Part shown: positions 8,151 to 17,400 of the stretch, piece by piece
How positions within the stretch are numbered: the stretch's first letter is position 1
How the letters are laid out: each line of letters starts with the position of its first letter
Origin: CAYOBW01 sp964402115
GTDB taxonomy: Bacteria > Verrucomicrobiota > Kiritimatiellia > UBA8416 > CAYOBW01
NCBI GenBank assembly: GCA_964402115.1
Contig: CAYOBW010000025.1
Location: 1-41,541 of the forward strand
DNA length: 41,541 nt
Reading direction: 5' to 3'
Made by a program: the position numbers and the translations under genes
The notes under the pieces: generated by a model
Told to the model about the DNA's origin: nothing
Database searches by the model: none
Seen by the model: the letters and a program-made list of their open reading frames with translations, nothing else

Positions 8151-9380
8151 TCACTCGAACCGCACGAGCGCCCCGCCGGCCGGGTCGAGCGCGAGGCTGA
8201 AGGACCCGCTGCGGACCGCCACGGCCGCGTACTTCCCGGACCGCCGGTCGAAGATCAGCGGCCGCACGGCGCGCCGCAGCGTCAGCGTCACCTCCTGCCC
8301 CGCATACGCGTTGTGGTTCGCGATGAACACCGCCTCGTGGCTCGTGCCGTCGTACGCCGACACGCCCATGACGAACTCGCCGGCGGCGGGCTGCAGCCAG
8401 AAATCGGCCGGAAACCGTTGTTCGTCCAGGCCCGGCGGCATGGCCGTTGCACCCCCGGCCGCCTGCACGGGGCGGTTGTTCCAGTCGTGCGTCCAGGCGG
8501 TGGAGTAGATGGCCGTCGGCAGGCCGAGCTTCGCAATCTCCGCCCGCAGCGGTTCGATCCAGGCGTTCACCGCCGCAAGGTCCTTGCCATACGGGTTGAA
8601 CTGAAAGCTGCCCATGTCCATGATCCGCGACCCGATATGCCACATCGCGGCCCGCAGGCCGCAGGCGATGGAGGTCGTCTGCGTGTACAGCAAGCGGTTG
8701 AAGTTCCCCTTCCCCGGCAGGCCGGCGTCCGTGGCGCAGTAGCGGCCCAGGCGGTTGTCACCGGCCTGCGCCGTGCGCCACGCGGCGAGCAGGTTGGGGA
8801 AGTTCTTCTCCGGGCCCCGCTTCCAGGCGAAGTCGTAGTAGCTGATGAAATCGGACTTGGCCAGGAAGCCGAGTCCCTCGCTCTGGTAGGTTCCGATGTA
8901 CGTCGCGTGGGTCGGATCCCACGCATGCACGTTGTCGATGTCCCGAACCCGACCCGGGCCCGTGTTGCCGAAGCGGTCCGCCCAGAGGTGATAGGCCGCG
9001 ATGACGGCGTTGCCGCGCAGCGTCTGCAAGAGCGCCTCGCACGCGGCGGGGCTCTTGAACACATGGGGGTCGGCGAGCAGGTCGACGACCATGAGCACGC
9101 CGTGCTTGCGGCAGAGCGCTTCGCGCTCAGGGCTGTACGGACACAGGACGGCGTTGAAGTGCCCCTCATCCGCAATGGCCAGCAGCAGCTTCTCGAACCG
9201 CGCGGGCTCCGGCGGCAGCGTGTCGCTGCCATAGCCGTTGTTGAAGATGGCCAGGTAGGTGGCGGGCCGGCGGCCCGCTGCCGCCGTGGCCGGGGAGCGC
9301 CCCGCCGCCACCGGCTGGCGCAGTTCGGCACACCACCCCGGCGCGACGAGCGCCACGCAGAGCAGCACGAACCAAAACAC
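8151..9380 (-). CDS. Secreted TIM-barrel-like protein, possible glycosidase
   Basis: A 409-aa exported protein with a signal peptide (MFWFVLLCVALVAPGWCAE). The body resembles a (beta/alpha)8 glycoside-hydrolase scaffold: a strand-start motif YLAIFNNGYG, HFNAVLCPYSPE, VLMVVDLLADPHVF, AAYHLWADRF, and IYSTAWTHDWNNRPV. A C-terminal beta-sandwich-like stretch includes VFIANHNAYAGQEVTLTL. I cannot place it in a numbered GH family, and no catalytic carboxylate pair is certain. The start is GTG 9380; an in-frame TAA lies only five codons upstream, so the start cannot be earlier. It converges with the AraC gene (3-bp gap) and lies 90 bp after the first PATR gene on the same strand. It could equally be non-catalytic. 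Confidence 0.75.
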   Translation of the reverse strand: MFWFVLLCVALVAPGWCAELRQPVAAGRSPATAAAGRRPATYLAIFNNGYGSDTLPPEPARFEKLLLAIADEGHFNAVLCPYSPEREALCRKHGVLMVVDLLADPHVFKSPAACEALLQTLRGNAVIAAYHLWADRFGNTGPGRVRDIDNVHAWDPTHATYIGTYQSEGLGFLAKSDFISYYDFAWKRGPEKNFPNLLAAWRTAQAGDNRLGRYCATDAGLPGKGNFNRLLYTQTTSIACGLRAAMWHIGSRIMDMGSFQFNPYGKDLAAVNAWIEPLRAEIAKLGLPTAIYSTAWTHDWNNRPVQAAGGATAMPPGLDEQRFPADFWLQPAAGEFVMGVSAYDGTSHEAVFIANHNAYAGQEVTLTLRRAVRPLIFDRRSGKYAAVAVRSGSFSLALDPAGGALVRFE

Positions 9381-9470
9381 CTGCTTAACGGGTTATCCTC
9401 CGCCGAATCCGCGTGGATCAGCCCGCGCAACGAACCTTCACCGTCGGTGCACGGGGCCGACAGGACGGTA

Positions 9471-12400
9471 CTATCTCACCTCAAACAGAGTTCCCTGCGA
9501 GACCTGCCTGAGCACGATCTGTGGGCCCTCCCTGACCGCGGCGACAAACCCCGGCGCCCCCGTCACCGTCACGGCGACCCGGTCGGGTCCTGTGTAGGTT
9601 GTGCCCCCCAGCATGCTGAAAAGCACGGTGCCGTCGACGCTGCCCGGCGCCGTGAGGTTGATGTTGAGCGTGAGCTGCGAGGGCAGCGTCAGCGCCGTGA
9701 CGACGTCGATGGCGTCGTCAGCGCCCCCCGGATTAATGTCCCAGGCCAGCACGCCGTTCTCGCCCACGGCAAGCGTATCCACGGTCAGCAGCCCGATCCC
9801 CGTCACGCCGGGCGCGAGACGCGCCCCGCCTTCGACCGTGGCAACGCCGCCGATGCGCCCCGTCCCCTCCAGCGTGGCGCCGGCCTTCACCGTTAATGCG
9901 CCCGTGCCCGTGGCCGACCCGGCGACGTTCACCGCGCGCAGCGTGCCCTGCTGCACCACGGTCGCACCGCTGTACTCGTTGGCCGTGGCCAGGGTCAGCG
10001 TGCCCGCGCCCAGCTTGTCCAGCCCCGCTGCGCCTGCGATCTTGCCGCTGCCGCCGATCGCGTAGTGCTTCGCCGCGTCGACGGTCACGCCGGCCGGATG
10101 CACCGTCGCGACGAGCGCCACGGCGATCGGGGTGTCCCCGCCGCTCTGCGCATCCTCGAACGTGACGGCGTTTCCGCTGCCGGTCGGCTCCCTGTACCTG
10201 GCCGCCGCGCTGTTGCTGTCGATCCAGTTGGCGGTCGTGTTGATATCCCAGTCCCCGCTGCCCGCGGCCCACTGCAGCGGCAGCAGCGTTTCCGCGATCA
10301 CCAGGCGGATCACCGTACCATCGTCGTGCAGGCTGCCCGCGACATTCCCGGGCAGGGGCGTCTCGAGGATCAGGGCGCCGAAGCCGCCGCCACCGAGGCT
10401 GCCGTACTGGAGGAGGGGCCAGGAGGTGCCGGGCGTCAACACGCCGGGATCGTCGCACCGAATCCGCACCGTGACGGGAGCGGCAGCCGCGACGGCCCCG
10501 CTGACGGTCATGACCGGGACGGTGGGAACACCCAGCGCTCCGAAGTCCACCTCCAGCGTCGAGCCGGCGCCGAGGGTCAGCGAAGATGCATTCAGCGTGG
10601 TCCCGGCCGAGGCAACTTTCACGCCCAGCGTGGTGGTCCCCGCGGCGGTCGTGTACGCGCCCGCGCCGGTGGCGGCGGTGGTGGTGACCAGTTTCCCGCC
10701 GCTGACCAGCGTCGTGCCGTTGTAGGTGTTGACGCCAGGGAGCGTCAGCGTGCCGGTTCCGTCCTTCGTCAGGCCGCCTGAGCCGGAAAAGGCCTGGGGG
10801 ATCGTGACGTCGTGGCCCACGGTGTTCAGTGTCACGCCGCCGGCCATGAGCGTGGCGCTCGTGAGACCCTGGATCCAGGTCGTGCTCGGCGCACCGGCCT
10901 TCAGTGTGACGCCGTTGAGATTGAGCGTGCTCGTGCCGCCGCCGCCGGCGATGGCACTGCCCGTCGTGGTGAGCGTCAGCATGCCGCCGTTGAGGGTCAG
11001 GGTGCCGGCGGCCGCACCACTACCGCCCTTGTATCCGATGAGAATCGCCGTGCCGCCGTCGGTGGACTCGACCACACTGGCTGGGCCGAGGTTGCCGATT
11101 GTGAGCGTTCCAGTGGCCGGCAGACCGGCGCTGTAACCGAGCAACACCACATTGCCGCTGCCGCCAATGTCGAGGTGATTCGCGATGTTGTCGCTCAAGG
11201 TCATCAGCCCCAGGGAGGCATTGCTGCCCGATGCAGCAGGCGTGCTGCGCCCCACGACAAGCTGGCTGAGCGTCAAGTTGGAAATCGCGTCCGACAAGTC
11301 CATCGTTCCACGGGCGGTGCGATCGCTTCCCAAGCTCGCGTCTTGTTCTCCAAGGATCAACTGAGCCCGGCCTCCGCCGATGCCGTCCAGAGTCAGCGTG
11401 GCACCGTGACCGAAAGTGACGTTGCCGACGTTTGTCTTGGTGCGGCCAACGATCAGCGAAGGGGTATGAATGGCCGTCGTCCCGATTGCCGAGTTGGAGA
11501 TGGCTCCATTCAGGCTCACCGCATTCCCATAGCCATCGGCGACGGAAACCTTGGTAGCCGCCGTGATCGTGCTGTTGGCGCCAAGCACCAGGCGTCCCGT
11601 TCCGGTGCTTTGGCTCTTGTCCGCAACCCCGAGCGTTCCGACGTTCACGACAAAGTCGGCCGAGGCCGATGCATCAAGAGTCCCGGCTCCGCCATCTAAG
11701 CCCGGAGCAACAATGTACAGCGTGTTGACCAAACCGCTTCCCACGGACAACGAGCCGCCGATACCGACCACAAGACTGCCGCCATCGGTTGAGGGAGTTC
11801 CCACGGTCACGCTCCCGAGCGCCGTGACGCCGTTCAGGTTCAGCGTGCCGGATCCCGCCTTGGCCAGGCCGGCGGTGCCGTATACGTCCGCTGCCACGGT
11901 CGCGGTGCTGCTCGCGTTGACCGTAATCTTCGGACCGGCGCCGACGAGGTCCAACGCGCCGCCCGCTAGCGTCCAGTGATTGGCGCCGCTGCTGGTGAAG
12001 GTCATGCTGTTGATCGGCCACGGCGGCGCGTCCAGGGTGACCGTGCGGCTACCCGTGATGGGAATCGTGAACGCGGCTGCCCCGGTCGTGCCAACGGCGA
12101 CAACCCCTGCGGCCCAGTTGACACTCTCCGACCAGTTCCCGGCCCCGTCGGTGATCCAACTGCCGCTCGCCGACGCCGGTATGGCCGGCGTGGCGCTGAC
12201 CTCGCTCGCATTCCCGCTCTCCCCGGTGGCGTTGGTGGCCGTCACCACATAGTAGCAGGTTGCGCCATTCGTCAGGCCGGCATCCCGGTATCCTGTCCCC
12301 GTCGTCGTGCCAACCGTCACGTAGGGTCCCCCGCTGGCTGGCGCCCGCTTCACGAGGTAGGCCGAGGCATCGAACACCGCCGCCCACGACAGTTGAACGG

Positions 12401-14306
12401 CACGGTTGCCCGCCGTCGCCGACAAGCCGGACGGAGCCGGCGGCGACGCCAGCGCCGGCGTTACGGACACCGCCGCGGACAGCACGCTTTCGCCATTCGC
12501 GTTGGTTGCCGACACCTTGTAGTAGTACGGCGTGGCATTCGCCAGTCCCGTGTCCGTGTAAGCCATGTCGGGGTGGTTGGCTTCAACCATCGCGTACGGT
12601 CCGGCCTCCGCGCCGGCACGCCACAGGTTGTAGCCCGTCGCGCCGACGGAAGGCGACCAGGTCAGCAGAGCCTTCGCGTTCCCCGGTGTGGCCGCCAGGC
12701 CTGCCGGCGTCGGCGGCGGACTGCTCGCGACGAAGTGCAACACGACGCTGGTCCCCGTGTACTCGATGCTGCAATCCGCCGGCAGCCCGTTGGTGGCCGA
12801 GAACCTGCCCGTGACCGAACCTCCCGTGATCAGCGTGTAATCCGCCAGAAGAAGCGGGTCGGCGCTCGGCACGATCGTCAGCGTTCCATCCAGGGTGACC
12901 GCGCCCGTAGCGGTAAGCGCGTCGTTCGAGGACCCGCCCAGGTCCAGTCTCAACGTGCCGCCAGCCCCTAGTTCCACGGCGCCGGTATGCGCAAAAGTCG
13001 CGAAAGCGTCCTTGCCGGGCGACAGCGTGCCGCCCTGGCAGGTCAACTTCCCGGCGGGATTGACCGCCGCCGACACCAAGCGCGTACCGCCCAAGGTTCC
13101 GCCCGAAACCGTGACCGGACCGGTGAACGTGTTCGCCCCGGCCAGAACCAGCGTGCCCGAGCCGGCTATGTTCAGTCCACCCGTGCCGGAGAACGACTGG
13201 GGAACCGTGATGTCATAGCTGCCGGTGTTGAAGGTGACCGTGTTGGCCAGCGTGGCGGTGGTCAGGTCCTGAATCCACGTGGTGCTGGAAGCCCCCGCCA
13301 CCAGGGTGCAACTGCTCAGGTTGAGCCTGCTCGTCCCGCCGCCGCCCGCGATCGCCGAACCGCTGGTCGTGATGGTCAGCGTGCCGCCGTTGAGGTTGAA
13401 GGTGCCGGTAATCGTTCCCGATGCGGCGCTCCTGTATGCGATCAGAATGGCCGTGCCGTTGTCGGTGGAGGTGATCGAGCTGGCGTTGTCGAGGTTGCCA
13501 ATGGTGAGGGTCCCCGTGGTCGTAGTCGTGTTATGGGAATTATAGGCTATTCTCATCACACTGCCTGCACCGGAAATGTCCAAGTGGTTTGCGGCACTGG
13601 CGCCCAGCGTCAAGGTTCCCACGGTTGAGTCACCTAACCCGTTGTTAACTGTGATTTTGCCCAGGCTCAACTCGCTGAGCACCAGATTGGCGGTGCCCGC
13701 CGACAGATTCATGGCGCCCTTTCCGCGAGCTGCGGTATCAACACTCAATCGTCCGAGAATAAGCACGGCCCGCGAGTTGCTGCCAGTGAGTCCATAGAGG
13801 TTCAGTGTGGCGCCCGATCCCAAAACGAAATTCCCACCCGTATATCCGGCGATTTGCGTGCCGTTGCCCTTGCCGGTGCCCAAGGCCATGTTGGCGGTAT
13901 TGATGGTCGTGATGCTGCTTGCCAAGGTCGTGACGAGTCCGGCGTGCCCGGCAGTGCCGTTGGAATCCGGCTGAAGGCCGCCAATCGTGATCTGAGTGGC
14001 CGTGATGCTGCTGCTGATCCCCAGTTTCAGTGTGCCGGTCATGCTGCCTACCCCAGATGGACCGGCGCCGATATAGAATTGCGTGCCGCTGGAGGTAAAG
14101 CTGCTGGTTCCCGTCGCATCCACGATCGTACTCGCAGTCCCACCACCCGATCCTACATACACGCTATCGTAGGATACATCCCCGGCAAGGGTCAGCGTGC
14201 TGCTCAGATTATGGCTGAGATTCGCCGCCCGGGCGCCGCCCGCAACCAGCGCCATTACCGTCAATCCGATAGCCGTCGCCTTCCGCAGTGGTCGTGCTGT
14301 GTTCAT
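9471..14306 (-). CDS. Giant secreted PATR-repeat protein with two fibronectin III domains
   Basis: About 1611 aa and likely surface-exposed. A signal peptide (MNTARPLRKATAIGLTVMAL...GGARA) is followed by low-complexity Gly/Thr/Ala/Ser beta-helix sequence. Autotransporter-associated beta-strand repeats of the form GxGTLxLxGxNTYxGxTxVxxGTL occur several times, for example GSGTLVLAGANTFTGPVTVS. Two fibronectin type III domains sit mid-protein (about residues 523-708, with YYYKVSATNANGES and CYYVVTATNATGES). The last third has a PATR-entry module (GSGDWDINTTANW). There is no C-terminal autotransporter barrel and no PEP-CTERM; the protein ends QGTLFEVR. I chose ATG 14306 because AGGAG lies 7 nt upstream and it begins the signal peptide; the frame stays open to 14339. 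It probably shares a transcript with the PATR gene upstream (108-bp gap). Confidence 0.88.
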   Translation of the reverse strand: MNTARPLRKATAIGLTVMALVAGGARAANLSHNLSSTLTLAGDVSYDSVYVGSGGGTASTIVDATGTSSFTSSGTQFYIGAGPSGVGSMTGTLKLGISSSITATQITIGGLQPDSNGTAGHAGLVTTLASSITTINTANMALGTGKGNGTQIAGYTGGNFVLGSGATLNLYGLTGSNSRAVLILGRLSVDTAARGKGAMNLSAGTANLVLSELSLGKITVNNGLGDSTVGTLTLGASAANHLDISGAGSVMRIAYNSHNTTTTTGTLTIGNLDNASSITSTDNGTAILIAYRSAASGTITGTFNLNGGTLTITTSGSAIAGGGGTSRLNLSSCTLVAGASSTTWIQDLTTATLANTVTFNTGSYDITVPQSFSGTGGLNIAGSGTLVLAGANTFTGPVTVSGGTLGGTRLVSAAVNPAGKLTCQGGTLSPGKDAFATFAHTGAVELGAGGTLRLDLGGSSNDALTATGAVTLDGTLTIVPSADPLLLADYTLITGGSVTGRFSATNGLPADCSIEYTGTSVVLHFVASSPPPTPAGLAATPGNAKALLTWSPSVGATGYNLWRAGAEAGPYAMVEANHPDMAYTDTGLANATPYYYKVSATNANGESVLSAAVSVTPALASPPAPSGLSATAGNRAVQLSWAAVFDASAYLVKRAPASGGPYVTVGTTTGTGYRDAGLTNGATCYYVVTATNATGESGNASEVSATPAIPASASGSWITDGAGNWSESVNWAAGVVAVGTTGAAAFTIPITGSRTVTLDAPPWPINSMTFTSSGANHWTLAGGALDLVGAGPKITVNASSTATVAADVYGTAGLAKAGSGTLNLNGVTALGSVTVGTPSTDGGSLVVGIGGSLSVGSGLVNTLYIVAPGLDGGAGTLDASASADFVVNVGTLGVADKSQSTGTGRLVLGANSTITAATKVSVADGYGNAVSLNGAISNSAIGTTAIHTPSLIVGRTKTNVGNVTFGHGATLTLDGIGGGRAQLILGEQDASLGSDRTARGTMDLSDAISNLTLSQLVVGRSTPAASGSNASLGLMTLSDNIANHLDIGGSGNVVLLGYSAGLPATGTLTIGNLGPASVVESTDGGTAILIGYKGGSGAAAGTLTLNGGMLTLTTTGSAIAGGGGTSTLNLNGVTLKAGAPSTTWIQGLTSATLMAGGVTLNTVGHDVTIPQAFSGSGGLTKDGTGTLTLPGVNTYNGTTLVSGGKLVTTTAATGAGAYTTAAGTTTLGVKVASAGTTLNASSLTLGAGSTLEVDFGALGVPTVPVMTVSGAVAAAAPVTVRIRCDDPGVLTPGTSWPLLQYGSLGGGGFGALILETPLPGNVAGSLHDDGTVIRLVIAETLLPLQWAAGSGDWDINTTANWIDSNSAAARYREPTGSGNAVTFEDAQSGGDTPIAVALVATVHPAGVTVDAAKHYAIGGSGKIAGAAGLDKLGAGTLTLATANEYSGATVVQQGTLRAVNVAGSATGTGALTVKAGATLEGTGRIGGVATVEGGARLAPGVTGIGLLTVDTLAVGENGVLAWDINPGGADDAIDVVTALTLPSQLTLNINLTAPGSVDGTVLFSMLGGTTYTGPDRVAVTVTGAPGFVAAVREGPQIVLRQVSQGTLFEVR

Positions 14307-14414
14307 TGCGTGACTCCTCTCAAAACTACCTACAAACATCCATCAGCGCCCTGTTGCCGGGTCTTCCACACCCTTTCAGAGTTCCCCCGCTCCGCCGCAC
14401 CCGCAGGAACTCGC

Positions 14415-17400
14415 TTACCGGATCAAGAGGACCGTGCCGCTCGCCTGGATCTTGAGCAGGATCTGCCGCTTGCCCGCATCGACGGAAACCGTGCAGCGGC
14501 CCCACCCGGTGTCGCCGGCATCGATCGTCCATGCCGGCAGGCGCGGGGGCGTGGACGCCCCGTACGCGAACAGCACACATCCCAGCTCGAAAGCGGGTTC
14601 GGTAACCGTCGCGCCCGCGGCCCGGGAGAGATGCAGCGTCGCGGTGTCGCCGAAGGTGATGGTGCTGCCCGCGCCCGTCAGGTTGACCGTGTCGTTCGTG
14701 GGCGCGAGGTCGCTGCCCCCGATTTTGCAGTCCAGTATGGCGCCATCCTGGAACTCGAGATTCAGGCCGGCTGCCGAGAAACTCAGCGTGCCCACGGTGT
14801 CACCGCCGCCGGGAGCCAAGTGACCGCCGGTCTCGATCCGGGCCGGGCCGGCCACGCTCCCGCTGCCGCCCAGCGTCGCGCCGGCCTTGACGGTGACCGC
14901 TCCGCTGCCAGTGCCGGAGAGGCTGGTGTTGGCCACCAGCAAGGTGCCGTTGCTGACCGTGGTCGGGCCGCTGTAGGTGTTCGCGCCGGCGAGGGTCAAC
15001 GTGCCGGAGTTCGCCTTGAGCACGCTGCCGGTGCCGCTGATGACGCCGCGCAAGGCCTGGTCCGCACTGCTGTTGTAGAAGAAGACAGCGTTGTTGACCA
15101 TGGCCGCGGCGTAGGTTCCGCCTCCCAGCTGGCCCGCGCCCCCGATTTCGAGCGTGCCGCCGTTGACAATGGTACTGCCGCTGTAGGTGTTCACGCCGGT
15201 GAGGACCTGGGCGCCAGCGCCGTTCTTGGTCAGACTGCGCGGGCCATTCGCGCTGCTGAAGACGCCGCCGAACGTACCCGATCCTCCGTTGACGCCCACC
15301 GTTAACCCCTTTCCGGTGACGCCGCCGTGGCCGTTTTCCACCGAGCCGCTGCCGTTCAGCGCATCCACATAGGCCTCCTGCCCGTCCCAGAGGTTGAGCG
15401 TGCCCTCCACGTTGATCGAAGCCTTGTTGTTGCTCCAGTTTATGGGCTGCCAGCCTCCGTTGAACAGCAGACCTCCGGCCTGCAGGTCGATCAGCGCACC
15501 GGGGCCGAGCGCCAGGGCCAGGCTGCGGCCGCCGCCGCCTGCCGACACGGTCGCGCCGCCGGCGATCCGCAGGACGCCCAACCCGGAGATTGACGTGGCG
15601 CCCGGGGGGAGGCCGGTTTCGCCGGCCAGCGCCAGCACAGCATTGGAAGCCACCGCATAGGAGCGCGCCGCCGTGGAGAAAGCAGTCGCATGAACCGTCA
15701 GCACGCCGTTGTTGACGGCCGTTCCGCCGGTGAACGTGTTCGCACCGGTGAGCGCCAGCGCCCCCGGGCTGGTCTTCGTCAGGCCGCCGGGGCCGGCCAG
15801 CGCGCCGGCGATCGTGACCAATCCCGTACCGGATCCGCCGAACGTGGTGCCGGCACGCAGCTCGAGCGCGTTGGCGATCGCTACCGCGCCAGCGCCATTC
15901 TGGTTCACCTCCGGCTGGTCGGCGCCGTTGGACACCAGTGCCAGGCTGTTCCCGTCGAGCGTCAGATCCGGCCCGCCGAAACCGAGCCGGTTGAGCTGGA
16001 AGCCGCTGTTCAGATCCTGCGTGCAGGCGTACGTGCCAGCCGCGTTGAAATGGACCGTGTAGTTCGTCCGGCCCGCGACACCAGGCCCCGTCGCGGCCAC
16101 TTCATTCGTCCAGTTGCCCGAGGTGCTCCAGAGGCCGCCGTCGGTATGGGTCCAGTAGAAGTTGCTCGCGTTCGCTGCAACGAAGAACCTGGAGCTCGGA
16201 CTGGCCCAGGCCCTCCCGAGGATGTTCGACGCGAAGCAGGTGTAGTAGTACCCCGCGGCCGAGAACCCGGCCGTCACCATCGTCTCGAAGGCGCCCTCGC
16301 GGGTTCCCGGCAGCGCGACGGCGTGTTCCCAGTTCGTCGTCTGCCCTCCGTCGGTGCGTCCCCAGTAGACGGTGACGTCGGCCGTGTTGCCCTGCAGCAA
16401 CTCGCCGCGCAGCGTCGCCCGGCCGACGTCGGTCAGCGCGCCGGCATTGGTCACGACGGGCGGACCATCCAGGGTCGCAAAACTGGCGGCTGGCGCCGCC
16501 CACACCGTGTCCAGCGCGTTGCTGGCCAGGAACGTGTACCAGGTCGGCGTGTCCCCGGTCAGTTCCGTCACCGGGTGCGTGACGTTGAACCATCCGTTCG
16601 AGTACCGGCCCACCCGCGTATGCGTGGCCCAGAGCGCCGCGTTGGTCGCCTGGTCGGCCGGTCCCCAGCACGCCCACACGTCGTACACCGCGCCCGAACA
16701 GTTCAGGCTCGCGTTGATCCAGGCCGACGTGTCCGTGATGTTCGTGGCCTTCAGGTTGTGCAGCGCGACCGAGGGCGGCCGGGCCGAGGCCGTGAACCGT
16801 GCGACGGGATCGGACCAGCCCTCGCCATACGCGTTCGTGGCGTAAACCCGGTACACATAGTCGAGCGGATACAAGAGGCCGCGGATGTCCGCGGCAAACG
16901 CCGTGGTCCAGCGCGGGCCCAGGTTCGTGCTGGACTGCCATGCGCCCGGACTGTTCGTGCCGCCGTCCGCCGTACCCCAGCAGAAGGTCACGGCGCCCCG
17001 CGCCGCGTTGGCGTAGGCGCCGGTGAGTGTCGCCGCGCCCGGACCGGTCACCGTGGCGCCGGCGTTCGTCACCGCCGGAGGGTACTCCGCTGGCGCGGCG
17101 GTCAGCCAGACCCGGTGCGGCTCGTAGACGACGCTCCACCCGGCCGGCAGGCCGTTGGTGGCCGCAAACGCGCCCGTCACCCCGCCGGCCGCCGTCAGGA
17201 TCTCGTAGACCGCGCTCTCCGGGGGCGCCGCGTTCAGCGCGAGGGCGAGGCTGCCGTCCAGCAGCACCGGGCCGCCCACCGCCACGGCATCGCTGTTGGC
17301 GCCGTCCACCTCGATGCGCAACGTGCTCGCCGGCCCCAGCACGACCGCGCCCACGTGCGCGAACGTGCCGATGCCGCCCGCGCCCGGCGAGAGCGTCGCG

